Assembly (NCBI GenBank): GCA_017478625.1
Contig: JAFVDF010000005.1
Location: forward strand, 186,001-250,000
DNA length: 64,000 bases
From: Alloprevotella sp.
GTDB lineage: Bacteria; Bacteroidota; Bacteroidia; Bacteroidales; Bacteroidaceae
Direction: 5' to 3'
The notes under the pieces: generated by a model
Seen by the model: the letters and a program-made list of their open reading frames with translations, nothing else
Database searches by the model: none
What the model was told of the DNA's origin: nothing
In this document: positions 42,181-52,782 of the stretch, one piece after another
Position numbering within the stretch: position 1 is the first letter of the stretch
Layout of the letters: each line of letters starts with the position of its first letter
Translations under genes and position numbers: made by a program

Positions 42181-44340
42181 ATGAAAGTTTACAACTCTCA
42201 CGACATCAAAAACATTGCTTTGCTTGGCAATGACGGTGCGGGGAAAACCACACTTACCGAATCTCTGCTTTTCGAAAGCGGTCAAATCAAACGCCGCGGC
42301 CGAGTTTCTCAAAAGAATACGGTCAGTGACTATTTCCCCGTAGAACATGATTACGGCTACTCTGTATTTTCAACAGTATTTCATACTGAATACAATCAAA
42401 AAAAGCTGAACATCATTGACTGTCCGGGCTCTGATGACTTTGTAGGTGCTGCGCTGACGGCTCTCAACATTACGGACACAGCCATCCTGCTTATTAATGG
42501 CTCTCACGGCCCTGAAGTAGGTACACAAAACCATTTCCGCTACACCGAGCAGTTGGGCAAACCTGTCATTTTCCTCGTTAACCAACTTGATGCAGAGAAT
42601 TGTGATTTCCACAATGTATTGGAGCAGATTCAGGCCACCTATGGCCCAAAAGCAATTCCCGTACAATACCCTGTAGCCACAGGTCCAGATTTCAACAGCG
42701 TTATTGACATCATTCTCATGAAGAAGTTGACGTGGGGTCCTGAGGGCGGAAAAGCAACTATTGAAGACATTCCTGCCAGTGAGCTTGACAAAGCCCAGGA
42801 ATTGCACCACGCACTGGTTGAAGCCGCAGCCGAAAATGACGAAGAACTTATGGAAAAATTCTTCGAAAGCGAGCAACTGACAGAAGACGAGATGCGGGAA
42901 GGTATTCGCAAGGGTATGGCAACGCGTTCTATATTCCCCGTATTCTGCGTCTGCGCAGTTAAGAATATGGGTGTAGGCCGCCTAATGGAATTCCTTGGTA
43001 ATGTAGTTCCATTTGTGGATGAAATGCCAGCAGTTCCCACCACAACTGGTGAAGAAATCAATCCCGATCCAAACGCTCCTACGAGCATTTACTTCTTTAA
43101 GACAGGTATTGAGCCACACATTGGTGAAGTTCAGTATTTCAAAGTAATGAGTGGAACATTACATGAGGGCGACGAGCTTACCAATACAGATCGTGGTTCG
43201 AAGGAGCGTATAGCACAGTTGTTTGTTTGTTCTGGTGCACAGCGTGAGAAGGTAACCGAACTGCAAGCTGGTGATATTGGTTGCTCTGTAAAACTAAAAG
43301 ATGTACGCACAGGCAATACGCTCTGCGACAATAATTGCGAATACCATTTTGACTGGATTAAATATCCAGAACCCAAATATATCCGGGCCATCAAAGCCGC
43401 AAACGAGTCAGAAACAGAGAAAATGATGCAAGCACTGAATCGGATGCGCCAAGAAGACCCAACATGGATAATAGAGCAGAGTAAAGAGTTGCGTCAAACC
43501 CTTGTAAAGGGTCAAGGCGAATTCCACCTCCGCACCCTCAAATGGCGTCTCGAAAACAACGATAAGATAATGGTGGAATATGCAGAGCAGAAGATCCCCT
43601 ATCGTGAGACAATTACGAAATCAGCTCGTTCCAGCTATCGTCACAAGAAACAATCCGGTGGCGCCGGCCAATTTGGCGAAGTACATCTCGTTGTAGAACC
43701 ATACACCGATGGTATGCCAGATCCAACGGTTTATAATTTTGGAGGACAGGAAATCCGTGTCAATCTGAAAGGTAAGGAAGAGATACCATTGGAATGGGGT
43801 GGCAAACTGATCTTCATCAACTCTGTTGTCGGCGGAGCCATTGATACCAGATTTATGCCAGCTATCTTAAAAGGTATAATGAGCCGTATGGAGCAAGGTC
43901 CGTTGACTGGCAGTTATGCACGTGACGTTCGCGTTGTGGTATATGATGGAAAGATGCACCCAGTAGATTCTAACGAAATTTCCTTTACCCTTGCTGGTAG
44001 AAATGCTTTCAGTCAGGCATTCAAAGAGGCTGGTCCTAAGATTCTGGAGCCTATTTACGATGTACAAGTATATACGCCTGCAGACGCAATGGGCGATGTA
44101 ATGAGCGATCTACAGGGACGTCGCGGTATCATTATGGGTATGGATTCTGAAGGCAACTTCCAGAAACTCTCCGCCAAGGTCCCCCTCAAAGAATTGGCCA
44201 ATTATTCCACTTCGCTTAGCAGCCTGACGGGTGGTCGCGCATCATTCGTAATGAAGTTTGCTTCCTACGAACTTATGTCCACTGATTTACAGAACAAACT
44301 TATTACAGAGTTTGCACAGCAGCAGGAAGAAGACGCATAA
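42181..44340 (+). CDS. EF-G paralog (EF-G2-like, altered GTPase centre)
   Basis: 719-aa translational GTPase of the EF-G fold with all five domains. The P-loop GNDGAGKT (16-23) is intact. The G3 motif reads DCPGSDDF (80-87) where standard EF-G has DTPGHVDF: the catalytic His after DxxG is Ser84. Switch I is also unusual (PVEHDYGYSVFS instead of ERGITI), and G4 is NQLD (134-137) instead of NKxD. Domain IV and V motifs (KSARSSYRHKKQSGGAGQFG, LQGRRGIIMGMD) are conserved. Work on Bacteroides thetaiotaomicron describes an EF-G2 that translocates without GTPase activity under carbon limitation; this protein is probably its counterpart. A single-gene unit with its own promoter and terminator. Confidence 0.9.
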   Translation: MKVYNSHDIKNIALLGNDGAGKTTLTESLLFESGQIKRRGRVSQKNTVSDYFPVEHDYGYSVFSTVFHTEYNQKKLNIIDCPGSDDFVGAALTALNITDTAILLINGSHGPEVGTQNHFRYTEQLGKPVIFLVNQLDAENCDFHNVLEQIQATYGPKAIPVQYPVATGPDFNSVIDIILMKKLTWGPEGGKATIEDIPASELDKAQELHHALVEAAAENDEELMEKFFESEQLTEDEMREGIRKGMATRSIFPVFCVCAVKNMGVGRLMEFLGNVVPFVDEMPAVPTTTGEEINPDPNAPTSIYFFKTGIEPHIGEVQYFKVMSGTLHEGDELTNTDRGSKERIAQLFVCSGAQREKVTELQAGDIGCSVKLKDVRTGNTLCDNNCEYHFDWIKYPEPKYIRAIKAANESETEKMMQALNRMRQEDPTWIIEQSKELRQTLVKGQGEFHLRTLKWRLENNDKIMVEYAEQKIPYRETITKSARSSYRHKKQSGGAGQFGEVHLVVEPYTDGMPDPTVYNFGGQEIRVNLKGKEEIPLEWGGKLIFINSVVGGAIDTRFMPAILKGIMSRMEQGPLTGSYARDVRVVVYDGKMHPVDSNEISFTLAGRNAFSQAFKEAGPKILEPIYDVQVYTPADAMGDVMSDLQGRRGIIMGMDSEGNFQKLSAKVPLKELANYSTSLSSLTGGRASFVMKFASYELMSTDLQNKLITEFAQQQEEDA

Positions 44341-44368
44341 GTCTCGGAAACAAACCCGTTCTATCATT

Positions 44369-44406
44369 AATCCCCTGTGGCCAAACATACCACAGGGGAT
44401 TTTCTT
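44369..44406 (+). terminator. Terminator of the EF-G2-like gene
   Basis: AATCCCCTGTGG (44369-44380) pairs perfectly with CCACAGGGGATT (44390-44401), followed by TTCTTT. Confidence 0.9.
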
Positions 44407-44459
44407 TATGCAATTTCAGAAAATCTATGTTTTTCTATTTCAAAGAAGCATAGAATGAT

Positions 44460-44490
44460 TTTCCAAAAGAATAAAATCTACGTAAATTCG
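44460..44490 (+). promoter_or_regulatory. Promoter of miaA-dnaE-trxA
   Basis: TTTC (44460-44463; one mismatch), 19-base spacer, TAAATTCG (44483-44490; one mismatch), 22 bases before the miaA ATG. Confidence 0.45.
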
Positions 44491-44512
44491 CATAATAAAA
44501 TTTCACGCGCTT

Positions 44513-45436
44513 ATGAAGCCCTTTGATTTCATCACAATACTTGGTCCCACGGCCTGCGGAAAAACCAACTGTGCCGTAAAGTTGGCGGATGCTATCAGCG
44601 GTGAAATTATCAGTGCCGACAGCCGACAGGTTTACAGGCGGATGGACATTGGAACAGGAAAGGACTTAGCAGACTACACTATCAATGGACACAATATTCC
44701 CTATCATCTGATAGATATTGCTGAGCCTGGTGAAAAATATAATATTTTCCGATTCCAACAAGATTTTCTCTCAGCCTTTGAGCTTATCAAACGGAAAGGA
44801 AAAGAGGTCATTGTATGTGGCGGTAGTGGACTATATTTAGAAAGTATCCTGCGCAACTATCGGCTACAAGCTGTTCCTGTCAATCCTGATCTTCGGGCAC
44901 AATTAGCCAATAAATCGCTGGCAGAACTCACCTTACTTCTATCCTCTTACAAACGGCTTCACAATACGACAGATACAGATACAGCTCAACGGGCAATACG
45001 TGCTATCGAGATAGAAGAATACTATAGGCAGAACCCTCGCGACGAACGACCTTTCCCCAGTTTCAACAGTTTTGTTGTGGGTCTGGATGTGGACAGGGAA
45101 ACACGACGCGAACGGATTACAAAGCGATTACACGAGCGTTTGAACAATGGAATGGTAGAGGAAGTAAGGCGTCTGATTGACAGTGGGGTCCCTACCGATA
45201 CACTCATTAGCTACGGATTAGAATACAAATACCTCTCCTTATATATATTGGGCGTATTGACCTACGACGATATGGTGCGACTTCTCGAAATAGCCATTCA
45301 TCAGTTTGCGAAGCGACAAATGACGTGGTTTCGCGGAATGGAACGACGTGGCATAGAAATCCACTGGGTTAAACCCGGGGAAGAATTTGAACACATTATG
45401 TCATCGGTTTACCCCAACCTCTCCTCCACAAATTAG
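44513..45436 (+). CDS. miaA: tRNA dimethylallyltransferase MiaA
   Basis: Adds the isopentenyl group to A37 of tRNAs reading UNN codons. 307 aa. Walker A is GPTACGKT (11-18); the catalytic Asp is D36 in ISADSRQVYRRMDIGTGKD (outline). FVVGLDVDRETRRERI and the HQFAKRQMTWFRG motif near the C-terminus are conserved. It starts a four-gene unit with dnaE 17 bp downstream. Confidence 0.96.
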   Translation: MKPFDFITILGPTACGKTNCAVKLADAISGEIISADSRQVYRRMDIGTGKDLADYTINGHNIPYHLIDIAEPGEKYNIFRFQQDFLSAFELIKRKGKEVIVCGGSGLYLESILRNYRLQAVPVNPDLRAQLANKSLAELTLLLSSYKRLHNTTDTDTAQRAIRAIEIEEYYRQNPRDERPFPSFNSFVVGLDVDRETRRERITKRLHERLNNGMVEEVRRLIDSGVPTDTLISYGLEYKYLSLYILGVLTYDDMVRLLEIAIHQFAKRQMTWFRGMERRGIEIHWVKPGEEFEHIMSSVYPNLSSTN

Positions 45437-45453
45437 ATTATAGCTTCAAGAAA

Positions 45454-48400
45454 ATGGAAGATTTTATTCATCTGCATGTACATACGCAATACTCAATACT
45501 AGATGGTCAAGCAGCAATAGACAAGCTAGTCAAGAAAGCCCTTAATGACGGGATGAGAGGAATGGCTGTTACTGACCACGGCAATATGATGGGCATTAAG
45601 GAATTCTTTAATGTGTCCAAAAAGGCCATATCTAGTGCCAAGAAAGAACTGAAAGTCGCAGAAGAAAAACTAGCAGAAATACAAAAAGAGTTTGTCGACA
45701 ATGAGGCTATACCGACAAATCGGTTGGACGAAATATCTCGTTTGAAAGAAGAAATCGAGTCGCTTCAGCGTAAAGCCAATTTCAAACCGATTTTTGGATG
45801 CGAGATGTATGTGGCACGACGTTCTATGAAACTTAAAGAGGGAAAACTGGACCAAAGTGGTAACCACTTGGTAGTTCTGGCTAAGAACGAAACAGGATAC
45901 CATAACTTAATTAAACTTGTGTCAGAGGCATGGACTGAGGGTTTCTATATGCGGCCACGTACAGACCATGAACATCTGAAAAAGTATAGCGAGGGGCTTA
46001 TTGTCTGCTCTGCTTGCTTGGCGGGTGAAGTGCCGGCAAAAATTCTCAAAGGAGATCTTGAGGGAGCAGAGCAAGCAGCCCTCTGGTTCAAAGAGGTTTT
46101 TGGAGAAGACTATTATCTAGAACTTCAACGTCACGAAGTAACCAATCCCAATATCCATGCGAACAGGGAAACATTTCCGTTACAACAGGAAGCGAATAGA
46201 GAAATTGTCAAAATAGCCCGCAAACATGACATAAAACTAGTCTGCACAAACGACTGTCATTTTGTAGATGAGGAAAATGCCGAAGCTCATGACCGACTGA
46301 TTTGTCTTTCTACCGGAAAGGATCTTGATGATCCTACACGCATGGTTTATTCTAAACAAGAGTGGTTTAAGACACGCGCGGAGATGAATGCCATTTTCTC
46401 AGACATTCCTGAAGCCCTAAGCAATACCTGTGAAATTGTCGAAAAAGTTGAGCTCTATGATATCGACCACGCTCCAATTATGCCAAACTTTGATATCCCT
46501 TCGTCGTTTGGTACAGAAGATGATTACCGGAAGCGTTTTAGCAATGAAGATCTCTTTCGAGAGTTTACAAGTGACGAGCATGGTAACCGCGTCTTGGATG
46601 AAGCAAGCGGACAGAAGAAGATTGCAGCAATGGGCGGTTATGAAAGACTGGTACGCATCAAGTTTGAGGCCGACTATCTGGCTCACCTTGCTATGGAAGG
46701 TGCTAAAAAGCGATACGGTGACCCTGTACCAGAGAATGTAAAAGAACGATTATGCTTTGAACTCCATACAATGAAGACAATGGGATTTCCTGGGTATTTC
46801 TTAATAGTGCAGGATTATATCAACGCAGCCCGGAACGAATTAGGAGTAAGCGTAGGTCCAGGAAGAGGAAGTGCGGCTGGAAGTTGTGTGGCTTACTGTC
46901 TAGGCATAACACAATTGGATCCTATTGAATATGATTTGCTTTTTGAAAGATTCCTAAACCCAGACCGCATTTCACTACCCGATATTGATGTAGACTTTGA
47001 CGACGATGGTAGAGGACGTGTCCTAGATTGGGTTACAAATAAGTATGGAGCCGACAACTGCGCCCACATCATCACGTATGGTACCATGGCCACCAAATTG
47101 GCTATCAAGGACGTAGCCAGAGTAGAGAAACTCCCTCTGAGTGAGAGTAATCGGCTGTGTAAACTAATTCCATTCCAACTTCCCGTAGGTCCAGAAGACA
47201 AGCGACCCACTCTAAATTTACAAAACTGCATCAATGCCATACCTGAACTTAGAGAGGCTGAGCAATCAAAGGATCCCTTATTACGCGATACTATCCGCTA
47301 CGCCAAAATGTTAGAAGGAAATGTACGCAACACGGGAGTACATGCTTGTGGCTTTATCATTTGCCGTGACCCCATTAGCAATTGGGTTCCCGTCTCTACG
47401 GCAAAAGATAAAGATACCGGCGAAGAATTGCGTTGCACGCAATACGAAGGAAAAGTCATAGAGGAGACGGGGCTCATCAAAATGGACTTTCTGGGGCTGA
47501 AGACCTTAACCATCATCAATAGTGCACTTGAGATTATACGCGAAAGCGTAGGTATTGAGATTGACACTGATAAAATACCATTAAATGATGCCTCCACATT
47601 TGAACTCTTCTCTCAAGGAAATACAATCGGTACATTCCAATTTGAATCTACTGGAATGCAACGCTATTTGCGTGAACTGCAGCCTAACTGTATAGGTGAT
47701 TTGATTGCCATGAATGCTCTATATCGTCCTGGACCGATGGAATACATTCCGCAATTTATCAGACGAAAACATGGCATAGAGCCTATCACATACGACCTGC
47801 CCTGTATGGAAAAATACTTAAAGGAAACCTATGGTATAACTGTCTATCAGGAGCAAGTCATGTTACTCAGCAGAGAAATTGCTGGTTTTACACGCGGAGA
47901 GAGCGACACATTGCGTAAGGCAATGGGTAAAAAGCTCAAAGAAAAGATGAAAGCAATGCAGTCCAAGTTCTTAGATGGCGGAAAGGCTAATGGTTACGAC
48001 CAGAAGACGCTTGAAAAAATCTGGAATGACTGGGTGGCTTTTGCATCCTATGCTTTCAACAAAAGTCACGCCGCTTGCTATGCATGGATAGCATATCAAA
48101 CAGGGTATCTCAAAGCACATTTCCCTGCGCAATTTATGGCTGGTACAATGAACTCTTGGACTTCAGACATCTCGGCTATTTCAAAATTGATGGACGAATG
48201 TAAGATGATGAAAATAAAAGTTCTTGGCCCTGATATTAACGAGTCCAGGAAAAAATTCTCCGTAAATGCCAAAGGAGATATCCGTTTTGGACTCACAGCC
48301 ATTAAAGGCGTGGGAGAAGCCGCGGTAGAAAGTATCATTAAAGAGCGAGATAAGAACGGATTATATAAAGACATATACGACCTCATGGAGCGAATAAGTC

Positions 48401-49290
48401 TGGCCGACTGCAATCGCAAGACACTGGAAGGATTAATTTTGGCGGGCGCATTCGACAGTTTTCTGTTACCACGCGAAATCTATTTTGCCGAAACAGGCAA
48501 GAATGGAACTTTCATAGACACACTAGTGCAATATGGCCAGCAATATCAACAAGGAGAGCAAGAAGCCTCTGTTTCACTCTTTGGCGACATCGAAACAATA
48601 GAGGTATGCAAACCTATTCCTCCTAAAGAATATGAAACATGGAGAGATATTGAACGATTAAATAAGGAACGTGATTTATTGGGGATTTACTTATCTGGGC
48701 ATCCCTTGGATAATTTCAAAGTGGCACTAGAACTCGCTTGCAATGCTTCTGTATCCCAACTAGAGGATTTATCCACTTTACAAAACAAAGACCTTTCCAT
48801 TGGCGGTATAGTGACAAGCGTAGCCGTCAGACAGACAAAGACGGGAAAGCCATACGGCTCCATCACCATTGAAGATTACAAAGGAAGTGGAAACTTTGCT
48901 CTCTTTGGAGATGATTGGGCCCGTTGGCAAGGTTATTTTTCGGAAAATAATACCCTATTCATTAAAGGAAAGGTTACCGAAAGGCGTTGGAGACCTGGTT
49001 CGTTTGATTTCACAATTGAAGCCATTTCGTTTTTGGCAGATATAAACAATTCGGCTGTCCAACATTTACGCATCATTATCAGGGCCGATCAAGTTGCTTC
49101 AGAAACTATCTACGAAATGATTGAACTCATAAAAAACAACGAAGGAAGTACACAATATACCATTGAACTTATTTCACCAGAGCACAACACCTCATTTATA
49201 CTGAAGAGTTCCCAACCTTCACTTACCATAACCAACGATTTACTCAAATTACTTAAAGAAACCAATGGGGTTAGTTATTCTGTGAATTGA
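45454..49290 (+). CDS. dnaE: DNA polymerase III alpha subunit
   Basis: Main replicative polymerase, 1278 aa, slightly longer than E. coli DnaE. The N-terminal PHP domain begins FIHLHVHTQYSILDGQ with TDHGNMMG, and contains a ~45-residue charged coiled-coil-like insertion (about 55-95). The palm holds the catalytic aspartates in PDIDVDFDDDGRG (about 510-514), preceded by GPGRGSAAGS. The helix-hairpin-helix, OB (SIGGIVTSVAVRQTKTGKPYG) and C-terminal domains follow. No intein is present. It pairs with the clamp gene dnaN elsewhere in the window. Confidence 0.98.
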   Translation: MEDFIHLHVHTQYSILDGQAAIDKLVKKALNDGMRGMAVTDHGNMMGIKEFFNVSKKAISSAKKELKVAEEKLAEIQKEFVDNEAIPTNRLDEISRLKEEIESLQRKANFKPIFGCEMYVARRSMKLKEGKLDQSGNHLVVLAKNETGYHNLIKLVSEAWTEGFYMRPRTDHEHLKKYSEGLIVCSACLAGEVPAKILKGDLEGAEQAALWFKEVFGEDYYLELQRHEVTNPNIHANRETFPLQQEANREIVKIARKHDIKLVCTNDCHFVDEENAEAHDRLICLSTGKDLDDPTRMVYSKQEWFKTRAEMNAIFSDIPEALSNTCEIVEKVELYDIDHAPIMPNFDIPSSFGTEDDYRKRFSNEDLFREFTSDEHGNRVLDEASGQKKIAAMGGYERLVRIKFEADYLAHLAMEGAKKRYGDPVPENVKERLCFELHTMKTMGFPGYFLIVQDYINAARNELGVSVGPGRGSAAGSCVAYCLGITQLDPIEYDLLFERFLNPDRISLPDIDVDFDDDGRGRVLDWVTNKYGADNCAHIITYGTMATKLAIKDVARVEKLPLSESNRLCKLIPFQLPVGPEDKRPTLNLQNCINAIPELREAEQSKDPLLRDTIRYAKMLEGNVRNTGVHACGFIICRDPISNWVPVSTAKDKDTGEELRCTQYEGKVIEETGLIKMDFLGLKTLTIINSALEIIRESVGIEIDTDKIPLNDASTFELFSQGNTIGTFQFESTGMQRYLRELQPNCIGDLIAMNALYRPGPMEYIPQFIRRKHGIEPITYDLPCMEKYLKETYGITVYQEQVMLLSREIAGFTRGESDTLRKAMGKKLKEKMKAMQSKFLDGGKANGYDQKTLEKIWNDWVAFASYAFNKSHAACYAWIAYQTGYLKAHFPAQFMAGTMNSWTSDISAISKLMDECKMMKIKVLGPDINESRKKFSVNAKGDIRFGLTAIKGVGEAAVESIIKERDKNGLYKDIYDLMERISLADCNRKTLEGLILAGAFDSFLLPREIYFAETGKNGTFIDTLVQYGQQYQQGEQEASVSLFGDIETIEVCKPIPPKEYETWRDIERLNKERDLLGIYLSGHPLDNFKVALELACNASVSQLEDLSTLQNKDLSIGGIVTSVAVRQTKTGKPYGSITIEDYKGSGNFALFGDDWARWQGYFSENNTLFIKGKVTERRWRPGSFDFTIEAISFLADINNSAVQHLRIIIRADQVASETIYEMIELIKNNEGSTQYTIELISPEHNTSFILKSSQPSLTITNDLLKLLKETNGVSYSVN

Positions 49291-49327
49291 TTACATTTGC
49301 AAACAAAACCAATAAATTATAAGAATT

Positions 49328-49642
49328 ATGGAAATTACTATTACCGATCAAAATTTTGAGAATCAGTTAGAGAAGGGGCTCCCTCTTATCATCGATTTTT
49401 CCGCCACATGGTGTGGTCCCTGCCGTATGATGGCTCCTATCATAAGTGAGTTATCCGACATCTATGCAGAAAAAATCATAGTAGGTAAGGTAGATGTAGA
49501 TGAGAATCCTGATATCTGTGCAAAATACGGAATTCGCAATATCCCTACTATTCTTTTTTTCAAGAATGGGGAAGTTGTTGACAAAGTGGTAGGCGCTCAA
49601 CCTAAGTCCGAATTAGAAAAGCGTGCAGAAAACCTACTCTAA
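49328..49642 (+). CDS. trxA: Thioredoxin
   Basis: 104-aa cytosolic disulfide reductase. The active site is ATWCGPCRMM with C29 and C32. VDVDENPDICAKYGIRNIPTI carries the conserved cis-Pro. No signal peptide. It lies 37 bp after dnaE and 25 bp before the acidic small protein gene. Confidence 0.97.
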   Translation: MEITITDQNFENQLEKGLPLIIDFSATWCGPCRMMAPIISELSDIYAEKIIVGKVDVDENPDICAKYGIRNIPTILFFKNGEVVDKVVGAQPKSELEKRAENLL

Positions 49643-49667
49643 AACACCTACAAACCCACGCTATAAA

Positions 49668-49997
49668 ATGGCAAATTTAGACAACGAGCTATTTCTTGAC
49701 GCTCAAGAAGACAAAGAGATTATTTCGTTCATTCGACAGCAACTCCCACAGGAACTTAAGGATAGGTTCTCAGACGAACAGCTCTACTATTTTCTTGATG
49801 TCATTGAGGAATACTATGCCGAAAGCGGTATTTTAGATTCCCCACCAGACAAAGATGGCTACATAGAGGTTGATCAAGAGCGCGTAGCCAACTTTTTGGC
49901 TAAGACAGCTAAGAAGGAAGGTTTGGGAGACTTCAATCCTGAAGATCTTCTATTTGTAGTAGAAGCCGAATGGGATTTTAATCTTCAAGACGAATAG
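49668..49997 (+). CDS. Small acidic protein of unknown function
   Basis: 109-aa cytosolic protein starting at ATG 49668 (MANLDNELFLDAQEDKEI). It is strongly acidic and mostly helical, with a repeated hydrophobic/acidic pattern (FSDEQLYYFLDVIEEYYAESG; FNPEDLLFVVEAEWDFNLQDE). I recall similar short proteins next to trxA or dnaE in Bacteroidales but know no function. The start upstream at 49623 would overlap trxA and is rejected. Confidence 0.75.
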   Translation: MANLDNELFLDAQEDKEIISFIRQQLPQELKDRFSDEQLYYFLDVIEEYYAESGILDSPPDKDGYIEVDQERVANFLAKTAKKEGLGDFNPEDLLFVVEAEWDFNLQDE

Positions 49998-50030
49998 CTT
50001 TCCAATCCAATCTTTAATTTTATATAAACA

Positions 50031-50073
50031 AAAAGGCATCAGATAGACTGTCTGTCTTATCTGATGCCTTTGT
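50031..50073. terminator. Bidirectional terminator between trxA unit and asnS
   Basis: AAAGGCATCAGATA (50032-50045) pairs perfectly with TATCTGATGCCTTT (50058-50071), with A- and T-rich flanks on both sides, between two convergent units. Confidence 0.9.
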
Positions 50074-50102
50074 TCTATAGGTTCGCCAAATGAGATGCTT
50101 AT

Positions 50103-51506
50103 TTAAAATTCAGCCGTCTTTGGCGTACGTGGGAATGGAATCACATCACGAATATTCTGCATACCCGTCACAAAAAGAATGAGTCTCTCAAAACCGAGTC
50201 CAAAGCCTCCATGAGGACAACTGCCGTACTTACGAGTGTCTAAGTACCACCACATATCTTTCATTGGTATGTCACGTTCTTCTATCTGGCTCATTAGCTT
50301 AGTATAGTCCTCCTCGCGGACACTTCCTCCTATGATTTCACCGATTTGCGGGAAGAGAACATCCGTTCCTTGTACTGTCTTTCCATCTTTGTTTAGCTTC
50401 ATATAGAAAGCTTTTATTCCCTTGGGGTAATCGGTCATAATAACGGGCTTCTTGAAGTATTCTTCCACCAGATAGCGCTCATGCTCACTAGCCAGATCCA
50501 TACCCCATGAAATTGGAAATTCAAACTTTCGGCCATTGCGGACGGCTTCTTCCAGAATCTCGATACCTTTCGTATAGGGAAGACGCACAAAGTCATCTGC
50601 TAGAACTGATTGTAAACGATCTATAAGGGTATTGTCAATCATTTTATTAAGGAATTCCAAATCTTCCTTACAATGTTCCAATGCCCAACGCACGCAGTAT
50701 TTGATAAAGTCTTCCTCCAAATCCATCAACTCTGCTAAGTCTATAAAAGCAACCTCCGGCTCAATCATCCAGAATTCAGCTAAATGGCGAGGTGTATTTG
50801 AGTTTTCAGCTCGGAAAGTCGGGCCAAAAGTGTAGATAGCCCCAAGGGCCGTTGCACCCAATTCTCCCTCTAATTGCCCACTGACGGTTAGCGATGTGGA
50901 CTTGCCGAAGAAATCTCCGCTATAGTCAATCTTTCCCTCCTCGGTCTTTTTGAGTTCGTAGAGGTTCTGCGTGGTTACTTGGAACATCTCGCCTGCACCT
51001 TCACAGTCGCTAGCTGTAATTATCGGAGTGTGAAAATAATAGAATCCGTGCTCATGAAAGTATTTATGAATGGCAATGGCCATATTATGCCTAATACGGA
51101 AGACTGCACCAAAGGTGTTGGTGCGGGGGCGTAGATGAGCATACTGGCGCATATATTCAAAAGTCTGTCCCTTCTTCTGCATCGGATAATCGCCAGGGCA
51201 GAGTCCCAGAATCTCTATCTCGTCGGCCTGAACTTCAGAGTTTTGCCCAGCGCCCAGGCTTTGGACTAGAGTTCCTATTACGGAAAGACACGCTCCTGTT
51301 GTGATATCCTTTATCAAATCAGAAGAAAATTTCTCATTATCTACCACAACCTGCACATTCTTTATGGTAGAGCCATCATTCAGTGCTATAAAACTAACCG
51401 TTTTACTACCACGGCGCGTACGCACCCAGCCCTTTACTAGCACTTTCTCGCCAAAATCTGTCCGTTGTAACAGATCTACGATTTTATTTCTCTTTAATGT
51501 ATCCAT
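50103..51506 (-). CDS. asnS: Asparaginyl-tRNA synthetase
   Basis: Class II synthetase charging tRNA-Asn, 467 aa from ATG 51506 ([14 protein letters not shown]). An N-terminal OB-fold anticodon domain ([25 protein letters not shown] in outline) is followed by the catalytic core: [21 protein letters not shown], motif 2 [22 protein letters not shown] and motif 3 [25 protein letters not shown]-started extension to 51533 would overlap the RluB-type gene and is rejected. It follows that gene by 19 bp. The direct Asn route means no Asp-tRNA amidation is needed for this tRNA. Confidence 0.97.
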   Translation of the reverse strand: MDTLKRNKIVDLLQRTDFGEKVLVKGWVRTRRGSKTVSFIALNDGSTIKNVQVVVDNEKFSSDLIKDITTGACLSVIGTLVQSLGAGQNSEVQADEIEILGLCPGDYPMQKKGQTFEYMRQYAHLRPRTNTFGAVFRIRHNMAIAIHKYFHEHGFYYFHTPIITASDCEGAGEMFQVTTQNLYELKKTEEGKIDYSGDFFGKSTSLTVSGQLEGELGATALGAIYTFGPTFRAENSNTPRHLAEFWMIEPEVAFIDLAELMDLEEDFIKYCVRWALEHCKEDLEFLNKMIDNTLIDRLQSVLADDFVRLPYTKGIEILEEAVRNGRKFEFPISWGMDLASEHERYLVEEYFKKPVIMTDYPKGIKAFYMKLNKDGKTVQGTDVLFPQIGEIIGGSVREEDYTKLMSQIEERDIPMKDMWWYLDTRKYGSCPHGGFGLGFERLILFVTGMQNIRDVIPFPRTPKTAEF

Positions 51507-51525
51507 ATCTATTCTTTTTTTCCCT

Positions 51526-52743
51526 TTATTCAAAAGAGCCCATACGCAGGAAGTTTACTTCTTCTTCTGTCAGAAAGCGCCAAGCACCACGTGGCAGGCG
51601 CTTTTTGGTTAATCCCGCGAAAAAAACGCGATCCAACTTTGTGACATGATAGCCTAAACTCTCAAAAATACGACGCACGATACGGTTGCGACCACTATGT
51701 ATCTCTATGCCTACCTGCTTCTTATCTGTATCACTCGTATACTGTATGTCATCGGCTTTTATCATACCATCTTCAAGTTGTATGCCCTCTGCAATAGCTC
51801 GCATGTCAGCTACCGTGACATTTTTATCAAGAAAAACATGGTATATCTTCTTTTTCTGATACTGTGGGTGTGTCAGCTTGTCTGCCAACTCCCCATCATT
51901 TGTCAACAATAGTACTCCCGTTGTATTACGATCTAACCGACCGACGGGATATATGCGCTCCGGGCATGCGTTCTTCACGAGATCCATAACCGTCTTACGA
52001 TTTTGTGGGTCATCACTAGTAGTCACATAGCCTTTGGGTTTGTTGAGTAAAATATAAACCTTATGCTCAATACGAACTGGCTCGTTATGGAAAAGTACGG
52101 TATCAGTACGTAGCACTTTTGTACCGAGTTCCGTTACAATTTGCCCATTTACACTTACGACGCCTGCCTCTATGTATTTATCAGCATCACGACGGGAACA
52201 GATTCCTGCATTGGCCAAAAATTTATTCAGACGAAGTGGCGCCGTAGGATCTATATTTTTCTCCTTGTAAATAATACGCTTGCGCATACTATACTTAGCA
52301 TTGGGGTCATAAGGAGTCTGTTGGCGCCTCTGATAAGCCTGTTGTCCGCTACGATACGGAGAACGTTCTGCTTGATTATGATTGCGGCTTTCAAAACGCT
52401 GATTTCCAAAAGCGAAGCGTTGTGGTTTGGAATAATCACTCTGCGGTCTTCCTGAAAATCCTCTACGGCGATTACCTTCCTCTAAGTTATCTTGCCGACC
52501 GCCATATCGCTGGCGGTTATTATTGTCTCCTTTATACTGGTCGTAGCGTGATGGACGACGATAATTGCTACCTTGAGCATCGGAACGATAGGAAAATCTA
52601 CTGTCTCCTCCGTTTTGTGCACGCTGAAAACGTGGGCGTGGTGTACGTGAACGGCGAAATTCACCAGTCCCCTCACCCCGTTCTTCTCTCTGATGATTGT
52701 CTCCGCGATGTGAATAGGGAGACCTTTCAAAATGTTCTGACAT
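51526..52743 (-). CDS. RluB/RsuA-family rRNA pseudouridine synthase with a disordered N-tail
   Basis: Isomerises a uridine in 23S rRNA. Of 405 aa, the first ~150 are low-complexity, rich in Arg, Gln, Gly, Asn, Tyr and Ser (RG, RYGG, RPSRY patterns) and lack fold-like sequence. The S4 RNA-binding domain starts at about 170 ([21 protein letters not shown], outlined), and the synthase domain has catalytic D271 in [16 protein letters not shown]. The tail may add RNA affinity or drive condensation; such tails on this enzyme are known in Bacteroidetes. Co-directional with asnS. Confidence 0.93.
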   Translation of the reverse strand: MSEHFERSPYSHRGDNHQREERGEGTGEFRRSRTPRPRFQRAQNGGDSRFSYRSDAQGSNYRRPSRYDQYKGDNNNRQRYGGRQDNLEEGNRRRGFSGRPQSDYSKPQRFAFGNQRFESRNHNQAERSPYRSGQQAYQRRQQTPYDPNAKYSMRKRIIYKEKNIDPTAPLRLNKFLANAGICSRRDADKYIEAGVVSVNGQIVTELGTKVLRTDTVLFHNEPVRIEHKVYILLNKPKGYVTTSDDPQNRKTVMDLVKNACPERIYPVGRLDRNTTGVLLLTNDGELADKLTHPQYQKKKIYHVFLDKNVTVADMRAIAEGIQLEDGMIKADDIQYTSDTDKKQVGIEIHSGRNRIVRRIFESLGYHVTKLDRVFFAGLTKKRLPRGAWRFLTEEEVNFLRMGSFE

Positions 52744-52782
52744 AAATATTTGACCTCACGGCCGTTTAATAATTAAATAATA

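Noticed and set aside
45454..49290. Intein in DnaE
   Set aside because: The polymerase motifs run without interruption and the length is normal for the group.
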